Of a stretch of 38,404 nucleotides of DNA, positions 14,571 through 24,174 are shown piece after piece. The position numbers and the translations under genes were made by a program. Position 1 is the stretch's first letter. Each line of letters starts with the position of its first letter. The notes beneath the pieces are model-generated. The model saw only the letters and a program-made list of their open reading frames with translations, searched no databases and was not told the DNA's origin. The stretch is from a bacterium. GTDB lineage: Bacteria; Bacillota; Clostridia; Lachnospirales; Lachnospiraceae. The stretch spans positions 1 through 38,404 of the forward strand of contig JAQYOU010000164.1 in NCBI GenBank assembly GCA_028727105.1. Direction: 5' to 3'.

Positions 14571-16034
14571 CTACTGCAGCAGCTGTAATACCTGCTGTGG
14601 CATGTCATTCGCCTGGGTCAACACAGAAATTGCCGCCTGATCCAGCACATTCATATTCGAATAGGTAGACATTTCTTCTGCCATATCCGTATCCATGATC
14701 CGCGAGATCGCAGCTTCCATGTTTTCTTCGGTTCCATCCAGGCTGCTGACTGCATACTCCAGCCGGTTCTGATATGCGCCGATGCGTGAACGCACCTCGC
14801 TGACCTGAGCGATCGCATCATCCAATGCCGCAAGCGCCTTGTCTGCACCGCCCTTGCGGACCACGTTCAGATCATCAATATAGAGCGCCTCGCAGGTGAC
14901 AGCCGGGATCCGTACCTCGACCACCTGATTTTCGTGGGCACCGATCTGCAGTGTCATGCTTCCGATGTCGGTCATCTCCAGGTTAATCTCCGGTTTTTTA
15001 CCGTTATTTAAAGCAGTCTCCATCACCTTTCCGGTATCCATCTCTGGATCGATCTCAAAGACCATCTCAAAGCCGTTCAGATCACGGACTGTTACTTTCT
15101 TTCCATCAGACAGATATGTTGCTGTCTCGGAAAATCCCTCTTTATAAAGAACCGGATCCCCATTGGCATCCGTCATGCCCGTTCCGTCCGGCTTCTTTTT
15201 CTGGTCGGTATCACGGATCATCTCGATCTGGGCATCTTTTCCTTCTGCAGGCTTTGCCGTGGTAGGAACATCATTGATGCTGCAGTCGATCTTTGCCTGC
15301 TTCCCATACTCAAACGTCGTCAGTGTATAGGAATCGCCTCCATTACTCTTCACTGCGACACCTGCGGTCTCACCGATATCTTTCAATTTTGTAAAAATAT
15401 CATCCGCAGTGTCTGTGGCCAATATTTCCACACTGCATCCGTTGATCTCTACGGTTTGAGCCCCCGGTGCAACCCTAACTCCCATCGTTGCCTGCTCCGG
15501 AAGTGCTGTTATGTTGAACTTATAGTTTTCTGCAGATACCTCGTCCGAGGTCTGGAAATTGCGGATATAAGCACCTGCCAGATCCGTGCCGATGCTGGGA
15601 TACACACGGTAATCCTGGGATCCGTCCAGGATCCGTTTTCCGTTGAATTCCGTATCCGTTGCAATACGGTCGATCTCTTCCTGCAATGCCTCGATCTCGT
15701 TCTGGCAGGCTTCCTTGTCCGATGTCGTCATCGTATCCGTTGCCGCCTGCACAGACAGTTCTCTCATACGCTGAAGCATGGCGTGCGTTTCATTGAGGGC
15801 TCCGTCTGCAGTCTGCATGACGCTGGTTCCGTCTGCAGCATTTCTGTTTGACTGGTCGAGTGCCATGATCTGGGCGCGCATCTTGTTGCTGATGGCCATG
15901 CCCGCCGGGCTGTCTTTTGCCTTATTGATCTTATATCCGGAGGATAAACGCTCGATCGATGCGGTCAGCTTATTTTCTGTCCGGTGAAGATGAGCATTTG
16001 AAATGACTGCTGATATATTCTGGTTTACTTTCAT
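14571..16034 (-). CDS. Flagellin
   Basis: This is the filament subunit, exported by the flagellar type III system. The 487-residue product has the conserved N-terminal D0/D1 helices (MKVNQNISAVISNAHLHRTE, then SGYKINKAKDSPAGMAISN) and C-terminal D1/D0 (SRIGAYQNRLEYAVSSLDG, ending VLQLLQ). The segment MLQRMRELSVQAATDT matches the D1 stretch that mammalian TLR5 recognises. The middle, about 175-385, is a variable domain that would face outward. The ATG at 16034 follows GAGGTG. The promoter -10 at 16121-16128 is a perfect sigma-28 match. The fliS-like gene follows. Confidence 0.95.
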   Translation of the reverse strand: MKVNQNISAVISNAHLHRTENKLTASIERLSSGYKINKAKDSPAGMAISNKMRAQIMALDQSNRNAADGTSVMQTADGALNETHAMLQRMRELSVQAATDTMTTSDKEACQNEIEALQEEIDRIATDTEFNGKRILDGSQDYRVYPSIGTDLAGAYIRNFQTSDEVSAENYKFNITALPEQATMGVRVAPGAQTVEINGCSVEILATDTADDIFTKLKDIGETAGVAVKSNGGDSYTLTTFEYGKQAKIDCSINDVPTTAKPAEGKDAQIEMIRDTDQKKKPDGTGMTDANGDPVLYKEGFSETATYLSDGKKVTVRDLNGFEMVFEIDPEMDTGKVMETALNNGKKPEINLEMTDIGSMTLQIGAHENQVVEVRIPAVTCEALYIDDLNVVRKGGADKALAALDDAIAQVSEVRSRIGAYQNRLEYAVSSLDGTEENMEAAISRIMDTDMAEEMSTYSNMNVLDQAAISVLTQANDMPQQVLQLLQ

Positions 16035-16120
16035 GTTCGCACCTCGTATTTTCTTGTGCGCTTCCCTGCGATCTTTTACCGGCAACGATCCCTGTCACCG
16101 GCCATCTTTTCTATGAAATA

Positions 16121-16147
16121 ATATCGGCTCTTTATACGTCTTTCGTA
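16121..16147 (-). promoter_or_regulatory. Sigma-28 (SigD/FliA) promoter of flagellin
   Basis: On the minus strand GCCGATAT (16121-16128) is a perfect sigma-28 -10. The four bases at the correct N15 spacing are TACG (16144-16147), a weak -35. It lies at the very end of the upstream gene and gives a leader of about 80 bases before the flagellin ATG. Confidence 0.7.
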
Positions 16148-19100
16148 AGTCCCTCTTTGAAAAACAGGATCATTTTTTCCGCAATGCCATACAGCTCCTT
16201 TGTCTGGATTTCCCGCTGCGCTTCGTCTTTTGGCTGCTCACTCTTTTTACCGGACAGTTCAAAATGCACAAGATCCAAGTGTTCACTAAAGATCACACGC
16301 ACTTCATGTTCCGTATCCTCTCCGGTCAATTCGCCAAGCAATTGCTCCACACGAGGTAATTCCCGCTGCAAACGGTCGGTGGCTTCTCTGGAATCTGACG
16401 CCAGATAGCCTCTGATGCCTTTTTCCTCTGCACGAAACTCTGCCGCTACCTTTCCATAAGCAGAATCTGCCATCGTAATACGCACGCTGCCTTTCTTTTC
16501 TCCGCGTACGATCCGAAGCTGAACACCTACTGCCCCCTCACTGGTCAGGATCGGGATCTGATAGCGCTCTTCTTTCACCATATCCGCACATAAATGCAGC
16601 TGCGCACACATCAGCTGAAACTGGCGCACGTCCAATCGGGTCATTCCCTCACGCATCACGGTCTGCCCACAGTGCTCTGCCACTTCTGCTAATGTTTCCT
16701 GTGCTTTTGCAAGCTCCTCCGGTGTCTGAATGTTTTCTCCAAGCTTGTGAAGAAGCATTTCTTTTATTTCTGCGATCTCTGAAATCAATGCCGCTTTTTG
16801 GTCATCCGTTCCCGGAACCGCTGCATACAGTTCGTAATCGGATTCGATCTGATCCGTCAGACCGAAAAAGCGACGCAGTGCATCATTGGGATTCGCCATC
16901 ATCTGCTGCATGGCAAGTACATGATTGACCGTCACCGGCACATCGTACTGCTCCAGCATCTCATACACCGTGGTCTGCGCCGCTGCTGCCGTATGAAATT
17001 CCCTAAGGATTTCTTCCTGATATGCCGTGTCATCCGCATTTTCAGGCAGCTGCTGCAGCTTCTCCATCAGCTGCTCCGGCGTCTGCTCTTTCCAATCCTC
17101 TGTCGAAAGAAGCTCTGCAAATTGCTCCGGCTCCTTCGCCAGCTGCTGCACCGCCTGCATACACGTTGTCTGGTAAGCGGCGTTGATCTGATCGGTAATG
17201 GAAGCTCCCTTGATGGTCCCTTCCACCCCGCCAAAGCTCTCATCCACCTGATAATCCATGCCGCTTTTTTTCTCACTGCGTACTGCTCGCAACAGATTTC
17301 CCATAGTGATCGGTACACCCTGTTCTACCAGTGCCCCGATGGCAGCCCCATCACCGGCCTCCACCTGATGGATCAGCCGGTAAATGCCGATAAAGGAATC
17401 CCGCTCCGCCGGTGTCAGCTCCTGTTTTTGCTCCAGCTTCCACAGATATTCACTATATTTTGTGAGATCATCTGCCCCGCCGATCTGCTGACGGATCTGA
17501 TCAGCCTGCTCATTCAGTTCATGCATCTGCATGTGCAGGGGATTGATCCCTTCCCGGATCATTTCCCGCACGACCGCCGGTTTCAGACTGTCAAAGGCCT
17601 TTTGAACCTCCTGGTCCGCAAGCTTCATCGAAAGCACCGACTGCTCATTGATCTCCATCCGGTTATATGCCAGAATGCGCACTGCACGTGCATTGCCCCT
17701 GGTCTGTTCCATACCAATCTCCTGCAGAATGTCATCCACATTTCGGAAGGCTTTTTGAATCGAATCCCCCAGATCGGCCCGGGGCGCAGTCATCAAGGCT
17801 TCATATGCCTCGCCTGCCGCCTTCTGATCTGCCTGTACTCTCGCCCCCTCCGTGTATAAGCTCTGCAGTGTTCCGTCATAGAGACTGCTTCCAAGCGCAT
17901 AAGCAGGCATTGTCTTTAGCTGCTCCGCGATCTCTATCGTGTCCTGAAACAAGCGGACCTGATCACTGGTCACTTCACTTCCGTCAGCTGCCAGCAGCTG
18001 TCTGTAATAATCCTGCTCCTGCAGCTTTAGATCCTCCACCAGTTCCACAAGAGGTCGGATCTCTATCTCCATTCCGCGCCGCAGCAGGCTGTAATTCGCT
18101 TCCGTCGTCATGGACAGGCGGGTCTCCTCCAGCATTCTGCGCGCCTCTATAAGTGACAGCCCGTTCTTCGAAAATACTTCCTGCCCGTTTTCTACCCCGG
18201 TCAGCTCCCCGGAAACCAGACCGCTGGTGATCAGGTTATGCGCCTCTTTCAGATTTTCTATGGTAAGCTCCTGTCCCTGCTCCAGGACATAGGCAAGCTC
18301 CTGATCCGTTGTGCTGTCAAGAACCTGCATGGCCTCTTCTGCCCTTGAAAGCAAGGAAGCGCTGTCGATCAGGCACGCATCCGCCGGAGTTTGATCCTCA
18401 AGCACCGCTGCTTGCATGGCTGACATCAGGTTCTCACGGTCAAAAGGAATCTGCAGCTGCTGCAGCGCAAGAAGACTGCTGACATTTCCCGGCGTCACGG
18501 AAATCTCATTTGCTGCAAGCCACTTGCAGGCATTCAGATTTTCCTGAGACAGCGAAAGTCCTGCCGTTGACAAAACCCTTTCCATCTGCTGTGTAAGACG
18601 CGGCTGATCCGGAATCTCTTCCGGTCCTGCCACATAGCTGTACGCGCCGTTAAACTGCGCGCGGTATATATTGCTGATGGTAGGTTCTAAATGATTATCC
18701 AGCATATATTTCAGCGCCCCCTCGCTCAGGGGTTTGATCGCCTCTGCCTGCTCAAATGCACGTTCATACTGTGCAGCCATTTCTGCGGATCCGGTGATCT
18801 GTGCGATCTGCTCCGCACTCAGCTCCCCGGTAAAATAGCTGGTATCCTTACCGGCTTTTGCCAGCTGCATCCGGATCTTATCCGTTTCCGTGACAACGGT
18901 ATGGATATCCGTATCCGGCAGGGAAAAACCGTCTTTTTCCATCTCCTTCACACTCTCCGGAGAAGAAGTATCCGCACCTACCAGCATCTCGTTTTTCATC
19001 TGTACGGCATCTTTTCCACTCGCATTATTTTTGATCTCCTGAAACACCGTTTCCGGTTCCTGTTCCGGCTTCTGATAGGTCACCGCCTGTGTAACTGGCA

Positions 19101-19227
19101 CGGAGCCAGTCAAAATGTCCTGTTTTTTTATTTGCTGATCCTTCTTATCGACCGCCGCCAGCTCCTGTCCTCCACTCACTTTGGCATGTTTGAAGATCCC
19201 TTTTTGTTCTATATGTTCAATCTGCAT
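16132..19227 (-). CDS. Large helical-repeat protein with a FliK-like C-terminus (DUF6240-type)
   Basis: This 1031-residue protein has no signal peptide or membrane segment. It is helical and built of repeats with a loose signature of the form [VI]-[PS]-[VI]-T-x-x-N-[VLI]-x-x-[LA]: EISVTPGNVSSLLAL, QELTIENLKEAHNL, VPITMGNLLRAV and VPVTVNHVLAMQQM are examples. The last 130 residues resemble the C-terminal domain of FliK hook-length proteins (VQLRIVRGEKKGSVRITMAD, VAAEFRAEEKG, a helix, then HEVRVIF). I associate it with DUF6240, but that is from memory. The ATG at 19227 follows AAAGGAGC. Its place before flagellin and its sigma-28-type promoter suggest a flagellar role, perhaps export or length control. 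Confidence 0.72.
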   Translation of the reverse strand: MQIEHIEQKGIFKHAKVSGGQELAAVDKKDQQIKKQDILTGSVPVTQAVTYQKPEQEPETVFQEIKNNASGKDAVQMKNEMLVGADTSSPESVKEMEKDGFSLPDTDIHTVVTETDKIRMQLAKAGKDTSYFTGELSAEQIAQITGSAEMAAQYERAFEQAEAIKPLSEGALKYMLDNHLEPTISNIYRAQFNGAYSYVAGPEEIPDQPRLTQQMERVLSTAGLSLSQENLNACKWLAANEISVTPGNVSSLLALQQLQIPFDRENLMSAMQAAVLEDQTPADACLIDSASLLSRAEEAMQVLDSTTDQELAYVLEQGQELTIENLKEAHNLITSGLVSGELTGVENGQEVFSKNGLSLIEARRMLEETRLSMTTEANYSLLRRGMEIEIRPLVELVEDLKLQEQDYYRQLLAADGSEVTSDQVRLFQDTIEIAEQLKTMPAYALGSSLYDGTLQSLYTEGARVQADQKAAGEAYEALMTAPRADLGDSIQKAFRNVDDILQEIGMEQTRGNARAVRILAYNRMEINEQSVLSMKLADQEVQKAFDSLKPAVVREMIREGINPLHMQMHELNEQADQIRQQIGGADDLTKYSEYLWKLEQKQELTPAERDSFIGIYRLIHQVEAGDGAAIGALVEQGVPITMGNLLRAVRSEKKSGMDYQVDESFGGVEGTIKGASITDQINAAYQTTCMQAVQQLAKEPEQFAELLSTEDWKEQTPEQLMEKLQQLPENADDTAYQEEILREFHTAAAAQTTVYEMLEQYDVPVTVNHVLAMQQMMANPNDALRRFFGLTDQIESDYELYAAVPGTDDQKAALISEIAEIKEMLLHKLGENIQTPEELAKAQETLAEVAEHCGQTVMREGMTRLDVRQFQLMCAQLHLCADMVKEERYQIPILTSEGAVGVQLRIVRGEKKGSVRITMADSAYGKVAAEFRAEEKGIRGYLASDSREATDRLQRELPRVEQLLGELTGEDTEHEVRVIFSEHLDLVHFELSGKKSEQPKDEAQREIQTKELYGIAEKMILFFKEGLTKDV

Positions 19228-19369
19228 ACTGCTGCTCCTTTTTTATGCTAATAAAAAATTGCGAAGAACCTCTACAACGTATATTGGGAATGCGTGCCTG
19301 CCATACATGTGTCTCGCATGACCTGTTCACGTAATGAATGAGTTTCGCAATCATCTACTGATGATAAAT

Positions 19370-19396
19370 ATTTCGGCGAAAAATCAAAAAAAATTA
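19370..19396 (-). promoter_or_regulatory. Sigma-28-type promoter of the FliK-like gene
   Basis: On the minus strand TAAT (19393-19396) and GCCGAAAT (19370-19377) are exactly 15 bases apart, each one base from the sigma-28 consensus TAAA-N15-GCCGATAT. The -35 lies in the 3' edge of the glgB terminator. The leader would be about 135 bases. Confidence 0.55.
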
Positions 19397-19422
19397 GAGC
19401 CACCTCACTGAGGTGACCCTAA
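19386..19422 (-). terminator. Rho-independent terminator of glgB
   Basis: On the minus strand TTAGGGTCACCT pairs with AGGTGGCTCTAA (hairpin 19394-19422, two wobbles) and is followed by eight T (19386-19393). It begins 10 bases after the glgB stop. Confidence 0.88.
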
Positions 19423-19432
19423 TACAAACGTC

Positions 19433-21349
19433 TTATTTTTTCGGTTCTTTATAATCAAAGGAGAAAATGGCTGCTCCAAAAGGCGGCAGCGGATAACCGA
19501 TGGAATAGGGCTGACCGTCCCATTCTCCTTTCTTCGCGCGGAAGCGCTTGGGTATCTCAGCTCCGGTTCCGCCAAACCGTTCTTCATCAGAGTTTAAGAT
19601 GAGCTTATAGCCACCTGCCTGCGGTACGCCCACGCGGTAATCCGGTCTGGCTACCGGTGTAAAGTTCATGACACAGACCAGACATTTTTTGCCGTCGGAG
19701 GACTTACGGATGAAGCTGTAGATACTGCGCTCCGTATCATCCGCATTGATCCACTCAAATCCGCCCCACTCATGATCCAGCTCATACATTGCCGGATACT
19801 TATGGTACATATGTAACAATGTCTTCATATATTCGTGGATCTGCTGATGCGGCTTTTCTGCCAAAAGGAACCAATCCAGCTCACGCTCCTCACTCCACTC
19901 ACGCAGCTGTGCAAAATCCTGTCCCATGAACAGGAGCTTCTTTCCGGGATGCAGCATAAAAAATGTATATGCCAGCCGCAGGTTTGCAAACTTATCGCCG
20001 TCCAGTCCGGGCATCTTATTGATCATGGAGCACTTCAGATGAACCACCTCGTCATGCGAAAGCACAAGGATGTATTTCTCGCTCTCGTTATAGCTCATGG
20101 CAAAGGTCATCTTATAGTGGTTATCCTTACGGAAATAAGGATCCAGCTTCATGTAATCAAGGAAGTCATGCATCCATCCCATGTTCCACTTCATGGAGAA
20201 GTTCAGGCCGCCGTCCTCCGCTTTTCCGGTCACCATCGGCCATGCGGTAGACTCCTCAGCCACCATGATAGCACCCTTATTGCGTCCGGTGATCAGTGTA
20301 TTGATGTGGCGGAAGAACTCGATCGCCTCCAGGTTCTTATTCTCGCCGTACTTATTCGCGATCCACTGTCCATCCTGTTTGCCGTAATCCAGATAAAGCA
20401 TGGAAGCAACCGCGTCCACACGCAACCCGTCTACATGGTACTGCTCGATCCACATGAGCGCACTTCCGATCAGGAAATTCTTTACCTCATTTTTTCCGTA
20501 ATCAAAGATCTTTGTGCCCCAGTCCGGATGCTCGCCCATGCGCGGATCACCATACTCGTACAGGCAGGTTCCGTCAAAGGTTGCCAGTCCATGTGCATCG
20601 CGCGGAAAATGAGCCGGTACCCAGTCCAAAATGACTCCGATCTTATTCCTATGAAGCTGATCGACCAGATATGCAAAATCCTCCGGAGAGCCGTAACGGG
20701 AGGTCGGCGCATAGTAGCCGGTCACCTGATAGCCCCAGGAACCATCATAGGGATATTCGGAAATACCCATGAGCTCTACGTGGGTATACCCCATCTCTTT
20801 CACATATTTGATCAGCGACTCCGCAAATTCACGATACGTATAAAATCCATCGTCCTCCCGGTTCGGATGTCTCATCCAGGATCCCGGATGAACCTCTAAG
20901 ATCGCCATCGGCTCTTTGAATACGTCCTTTTCGGCACGCTGTGCAAGCCACTCATCATCGGTCCATTTGAAATGATCAATGTCCGTTACAACAGACGCGG
21001 TTCCCGGGCGAAGCTCCGCCTGGTTTGCGTAGGGATCTGCTTTGTAAAGCAGGTTTCCTTCCTGTGTCTCGATGATATATTTGTACATATCACCCTTCAT
21101 GACACCCGGCACAAACAGCTCGAAAATACCACACTCTGTCGGCTCTAAGCGCTTCATCTCATGGCTGGTCTCATCCCAGTCATTAAATGTACCAAATACC
21201 CACACACGCTTTGCATGAGGTGCCCACAGATCAAACATGACACCGGATTTGCGCTTCACCTTCGTCAGATGCGCACCAAATTTCTTGTAGATGTCATAAT
21301 GTGTTGCCTGCCCAAAAAGATACATGTCCAGTTCTGTAAAATTTCCCAT
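19433..21349 (-). CDS. glgB: 1,4-alpha-glucan (glycogen) branching enzyme
   Basis: GlgB cuts alpha-1,4 glucan chains and rejoins them through alpha-1,6 links. The 638-residue product (ATG 21349) has an N-terminal CBM48-like domain (about 35-125) and a GH13 barrel. The nucleophile is Asp312 in DGLRVDAV, the acid/base Glu365 in MVAEES, and the third catalytic residue Asp433 in LSHDEV. A C-terminal beta domain follows. Length and motifs match GH13_9 enzymes. The start follows AAAGGGAGACG; the upstream open frame has no better start. It is 32 bases downstream of the TPR-AAA+ gene and probably cotranscribed. No other glycogen gene is in the window. Confidence 0.94.
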   Translation of the reverse strand: MGNFTELDMYLFGQATHYDIYKKFGAHLTKVKRKSGVMFDLWAPHAKRVWVFGTFNDWDETSHEMKRLEPTECGIFELFVPGVMKGDMYKYIIETQEGNLLYKADPYANQAELRPGTASVVTDIDHFKWTDDEWLAQRAEKDVFKEPMAILEVHPGSWMRHPNREDDGFYTYREFAESLIKYVKEMGYTHVELMGISEYPYDGSWGYQVTGYYAPTSRYGSPEDFAYLVDQLHRNKIGVILDWVPAHFPRDAHGLATFDGTCLYEYGDPRMGEHPDWGTKIFDYGKNEVKNFLIGSALMWIEQYHVDGLRVDAVASMLYLDYGKQDGQWIANKYGENKNLEAIEFFRHINTLITGRNKGAIMVAEESTAWPMVTGKAEDGGLNFSMKWNMGWMHDFLDYMKLDPYFRKDNHYKMTFAMSYNESEKYILVLSHDEVVHLKCSMINKMPGLDGDKFANLRLAYTFFMLHPGKKLLFMGQDFAQLREWSEERELDWFLLAEKPHQQIHEYMKTLLHMYHKYPAMYELDHEWGGFEWINADDTERSIYSFIRKSSDGKKCLVCVMNFTPVARPDYRVGVPQAGGYKLILNSDEERFGGTGAEIPKRFRAKKGEWDGQPYSIGYPLPPFGAAIFSFDYKEPKK

Positions 21350-21381
21350 AGTTCCCGTCTCCCTTTTGTTTATTATTTGGA

Positions 21382-24006
21382 TCAATCCTCAAAATCCTTC
21401 TCTCGAAGGATTACGTAATTATTTTCATCGTAGCGCTTGGATGTCAGAATACCAAATACCTTCTTCAGGCCTCCCCGCTCTACATGATCGATCGCCTCAT
21501 CAACGATCTCCTTCACCTCCACAAGCGTTGTTGCCTGATCGAGCTTTTGGATATTACTGATCCGCGTATACAGTGCAAGCACCGCCATTGCATCAATGCC
21601 ATAGCCATTTTCCTCCGCATACGTTTTTGCAAATTCAACCAGCTCATCATTTGTGAAATAAGGGATCGTGATCCGCTCACGGAATTTTGCCGCAAAGCCC
21701 TCATGCTTGCCCAGCGCCTGCGCGATATGATCCTTGTCATCCTCCAGGATGACTAAAAGCTCCGCCGGATGCTGATCCAGATAAGATGACAGCTTGCCCA
21801 GTGTTTCTCTTGTAAGATCACCCACATGCTCTATGATCAGATATCCACCGTTGATCTTTTCCATCAGTGAAGGAATATCTTTATGGTTCAGCGCATCGCC
21901 ATTGATCTTTCCAATCTGTCTGCCGGACTGATCCAGCAGCTGCTGAAGTGTTTTTACCAGATTCGTTGCCAGCATCGTCTTTCCGCATCCGGATGCACCC
22001 TCGATGACCAGATTTCCTCCTTCCGTCTGGCTGATCCCGGAGAGATAAGCACCACAGCCCGTCAATGCACGACAGATCTGGGCTTCCATTCCATCCACTT
22101 TTGCAAAATACGAAAACCGTTTTGACATTTCCGCATCCAGCTTTTTAATCCCGTTAAAGGATGCCTTTGATGCAGCCGGTGCTGCCGGCATTTCATCAAA
22201 CAGATCCATACTGATCTCCGGCAGGGGTGTCGTGGGATCCTTCATTGCCTCCCAGTCTGAGAATACCTGCTGCATGCGGTCTTCCGCTGCTTCAGATGCC
22301 TCCGCCGTTTCATTGGTTCCCTGCTCTTCCATCAGCGAAAGATCCGGCTCAATGCCTGCCGGCATATCCGGATCAGCAGCTGCTGCCGCTGCGCCAAATG
22401 CTGCGGTTGACAGTATTCCGGAGATATCCGGAAATGCCTTTGTTGCATGCGTTTCCACCGGATGGCTCAATTCTCTTCGGATACCGGACTGCTGCAGCAT
22501 TTCCGGTTCCGGTTCAGGATCCTCATACATCTGAAGTCCTTCTGCCGCCAGTTCTTCTGCCAGTGCCTGATCGATCGCATCAATGGCATCTGTTTCCTGT
22601 GCTTCCTCTGCCAAGGGTTCTTCCGGCAGATCCTCCTCCGCCTCTTTGTCAGCCGTCTCCTGGTCGGCTGCCTGATCCGCCTGCAGCCGGTCGATCTCTT
22701 CCTGCAGTCGTTCATTGGCATCTGCCAGTGCACGGGATGCACGCTCCACAGATTCCTCCGTCACCTCACCATATGCCTGCTCTACCAGATCCTTTGTAGT
22801 TGCGCCTGCATCCAGCTGCGGGATCACTGCCGCCAAACGTTCCATCAGATCGCCGGTCTCCTGCAGGGCACGCTTCTTTGCAGACTCCAGCTTTCGCTGC
22901 TGCGCGTCCTCCATGGCAGCCTCTGCCGCGCGCTTTGTTTTCTCCCACTCTGCAAGGACATCCTCGATGGTCATCTGTCCGCTCACCTGCGGCTCACTTG
23001 CGCCGCCATTCGGAAGTGCCAAAGAGATCTGTCCATCATATTCTTCTTCTAAAATCTCCTGAAAATTCAGGTTGATGGAGCCGTCGATCTCCTCATCTGT
23101 CTCATAATATTGCCCCGGTTCTGCCTGCTCCTGCGGGTTTTCCTCCGACAAAAGAGGCTGAAGATAAGGAATGTCCCCCACCATCTTTTTGATCTGATCC
23201 ATGGTGTCCGTAACGGTTTCTTTTTCCGTGGCATCCATGATCTGCTGAATCCCGCGGGCAAGCTCCTCCTGAAGATTCTGGGTATTAAACCGGTCAGCAT
23301 TCACATGCACCTCAGGAATCTGGATCGTATTGTTGATGATCTCACCGGATTCCAGATATTCATCCGGCCGAACCTCGATCATGCCGTCCCTCATTTTGCG
23401 AAACTGGCGGTATTTGTCCTCCTGCTCCTGACTGAGAGGCTCATAAAGCATCTTTAATTCCAATGCTTTTTCTACATAAGGACCATCGCCAAACCACAGG
23501 ATCAACTCGTCACATGCCTCGATGCACTTGTCTGTCATCCCTGCCTGGTGATAAAGATAGGCCAGCTCGTAAGCCCATTCCTCAGTATATTCCTGTTCTT
23601 TTAACTCATTTAAGATATCGATTTGGGCAGTGACCGGTTCTCCCTTCGCCTGGCTCAGACGATATCGCAAAATATATTTTAACGTATCATGAGGCGCGAT
23701 CTCCACAAACTCATCGTAGTACTCCTGCGCCTCTTCAAACTGTTTTGCTTCGATGGCGATCTCCGCCAGACGGTAAATGATCTTTTTACCGATGGGCGAA
23801 CGGTCATAGGCCATCAGCAGCAATTCTTTGCTGTCCTCATAACGACCGGTCTGCTGATACACCTCTCCCACCAGCATCAGCGAATTGACATTTCGCACCT
23901 TGCGCCAGTTAATGCTGTCGGCGATCTGCGCTGCCGCCGCATAATCCTTTTCGCCGGCAAGCGTTTCTATCTCATCCAGTTTTAGCTTATATTCATATTT
24001 ATCCAA
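21382..24006 (-). CDS. TPR / acidic linker / CbxX-like AAA+ fusion protein
   Basis: From the TTG at 24006 the product is 874 residues. Residues about 1-190 are tetratricopeptide-type helical repeats (AAAQIADSINW, LMLVGEVYQQTGRYEDSKEL, AEIAIEAKQFEEAQEYYDEF). Residues about 210-615 are acidic and low in complexity, with a coiled coil around 340-450. The C-terminal 260 residues are an AAA+ domain: Walker A GASGCGKT at about 670-677, a Walker B-like GYLIIEHV where Glu replaces the usual Asp-Glu, and FRERITIPYFTNDELVEFAK, like the CbxX/CfqX arginine-finger region. The TTG has a GAGGTG site six bases upstream; a GTG at 24066 lacks one. Function is unknown. Coupling to glgB hints at a link to carbon storage, which is inference. 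Confidence 0.8.
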   Translation of the reverse strand: MDKYEYKLKLDEIETLAGEKDYAAAAQIADSINWRKVRNVNSLMLVGEVYQQTGRYEDSKELLLMAYDRSPIGKKIIYRLAEIAIEAKQFEEAQEYYDEFVEIAPHDTLKYILRYRLSQAKGEPVTAQIDILNELKEQEYTEEWAYELAYLYHQAGMTDKCIEACDELILWFGDGPYVEKALELKMLYEPLSQEQEDKYRQFRKMRDGMIEVRPDEYLESGEIINNTIQIPEVHVNADRFNTQNLQEELARGIQQIMDATEKETVTDTMDQIKKMVGDIPYLQPLLSEENPQEQAEPGQYYETDEEIDGSINLNFQEILEEEYDGQISLALPNGGASEPQVSGQMTIEDVLAEWEKTKRAAEAAMEDAQQRKLESAKKRALQETGDLMERLAAVIPQLDAGATTKDLVEQAYGEVTEESVERASRALADANERLQEEIDRLQADQAADQETADKEAEEDLPEEPLAEEAQETDAIDAIDQALAEELAAEGLQMYEDPEPEPEMLQQSGIRRELSHPVETHATKAFPDISGILSTAAFGAAAAAADPDMPAGIEPDLSLMEEQGTNETAEASEAAEDRMQQVFSDWEAMKDPTTPLPEISMDLFDEMPAAPAASKASFNGIKKLDAEMSKRFSYFAKVDGMEAQICRALTGCGAYLSGISQTEGGNLVIEGASGCGKTMLATNLVKTLQQLLDQSGRQIGKINGDALNHKDIPSLMEKINGGYLIIEHVGDLTRETLGKLSSYLDQHPAELLVILEDDKDHIAQALGKHEGFAAKFRERITIPYFTNDELVEFAKTYAEENGYGIDAMAVLALYTRISNIQKLDQATTLVEVKEIVDEAIDHVERGGLKKVFGILTSKRYDENNYVILREKDFED

Positions 24007-24103
24007 AATGTTCACCTCATACTGCCAAGTGACTTTTGTATCTGTCTTCTGCGTTTTTGCAGTCACTTTTTTTCATTCTGTGATCCAGGTATACTTACAC
24101 TCT

Positions 24104-24132
24104 ATCTTAACATAGTCAGCCTTTCATGTCAA
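24104..24132 (-). promoter_or_regulatory. Sigma-A promoter of the TPR-AAA+/glgB operon
   Basis: On the minus strand a perfect TTGACA (24127-24132) is 17 bases from TAAGAT (24104-24109), which is preceded by an extended -10 TG. The -35 overlaps the T tract of the exporter gene's terminator. The leader to the TTG at 24006 would be about 90 bases. Confidence 0.72.
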
Positions 24133-24169
24133 AAAAAAGCAGCAGAAAACCGATCGTTTTCCTGCTGCT
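24131..24169 (-). terminator. Rho-independent terminator of the AI-2E exporter gene
   Basis: On the minus strand AGCAGCAG pairs with CTGCTGCT (arms 24162-24169 and 24138-24145), with an inner AAAAC/GTTTT stem after a bulge, then a run of seven or more T (24131-24137). It begins six bases after the gene's stop. Confidence 0.88.
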
Positions 24170-24174
24170 TTCAT

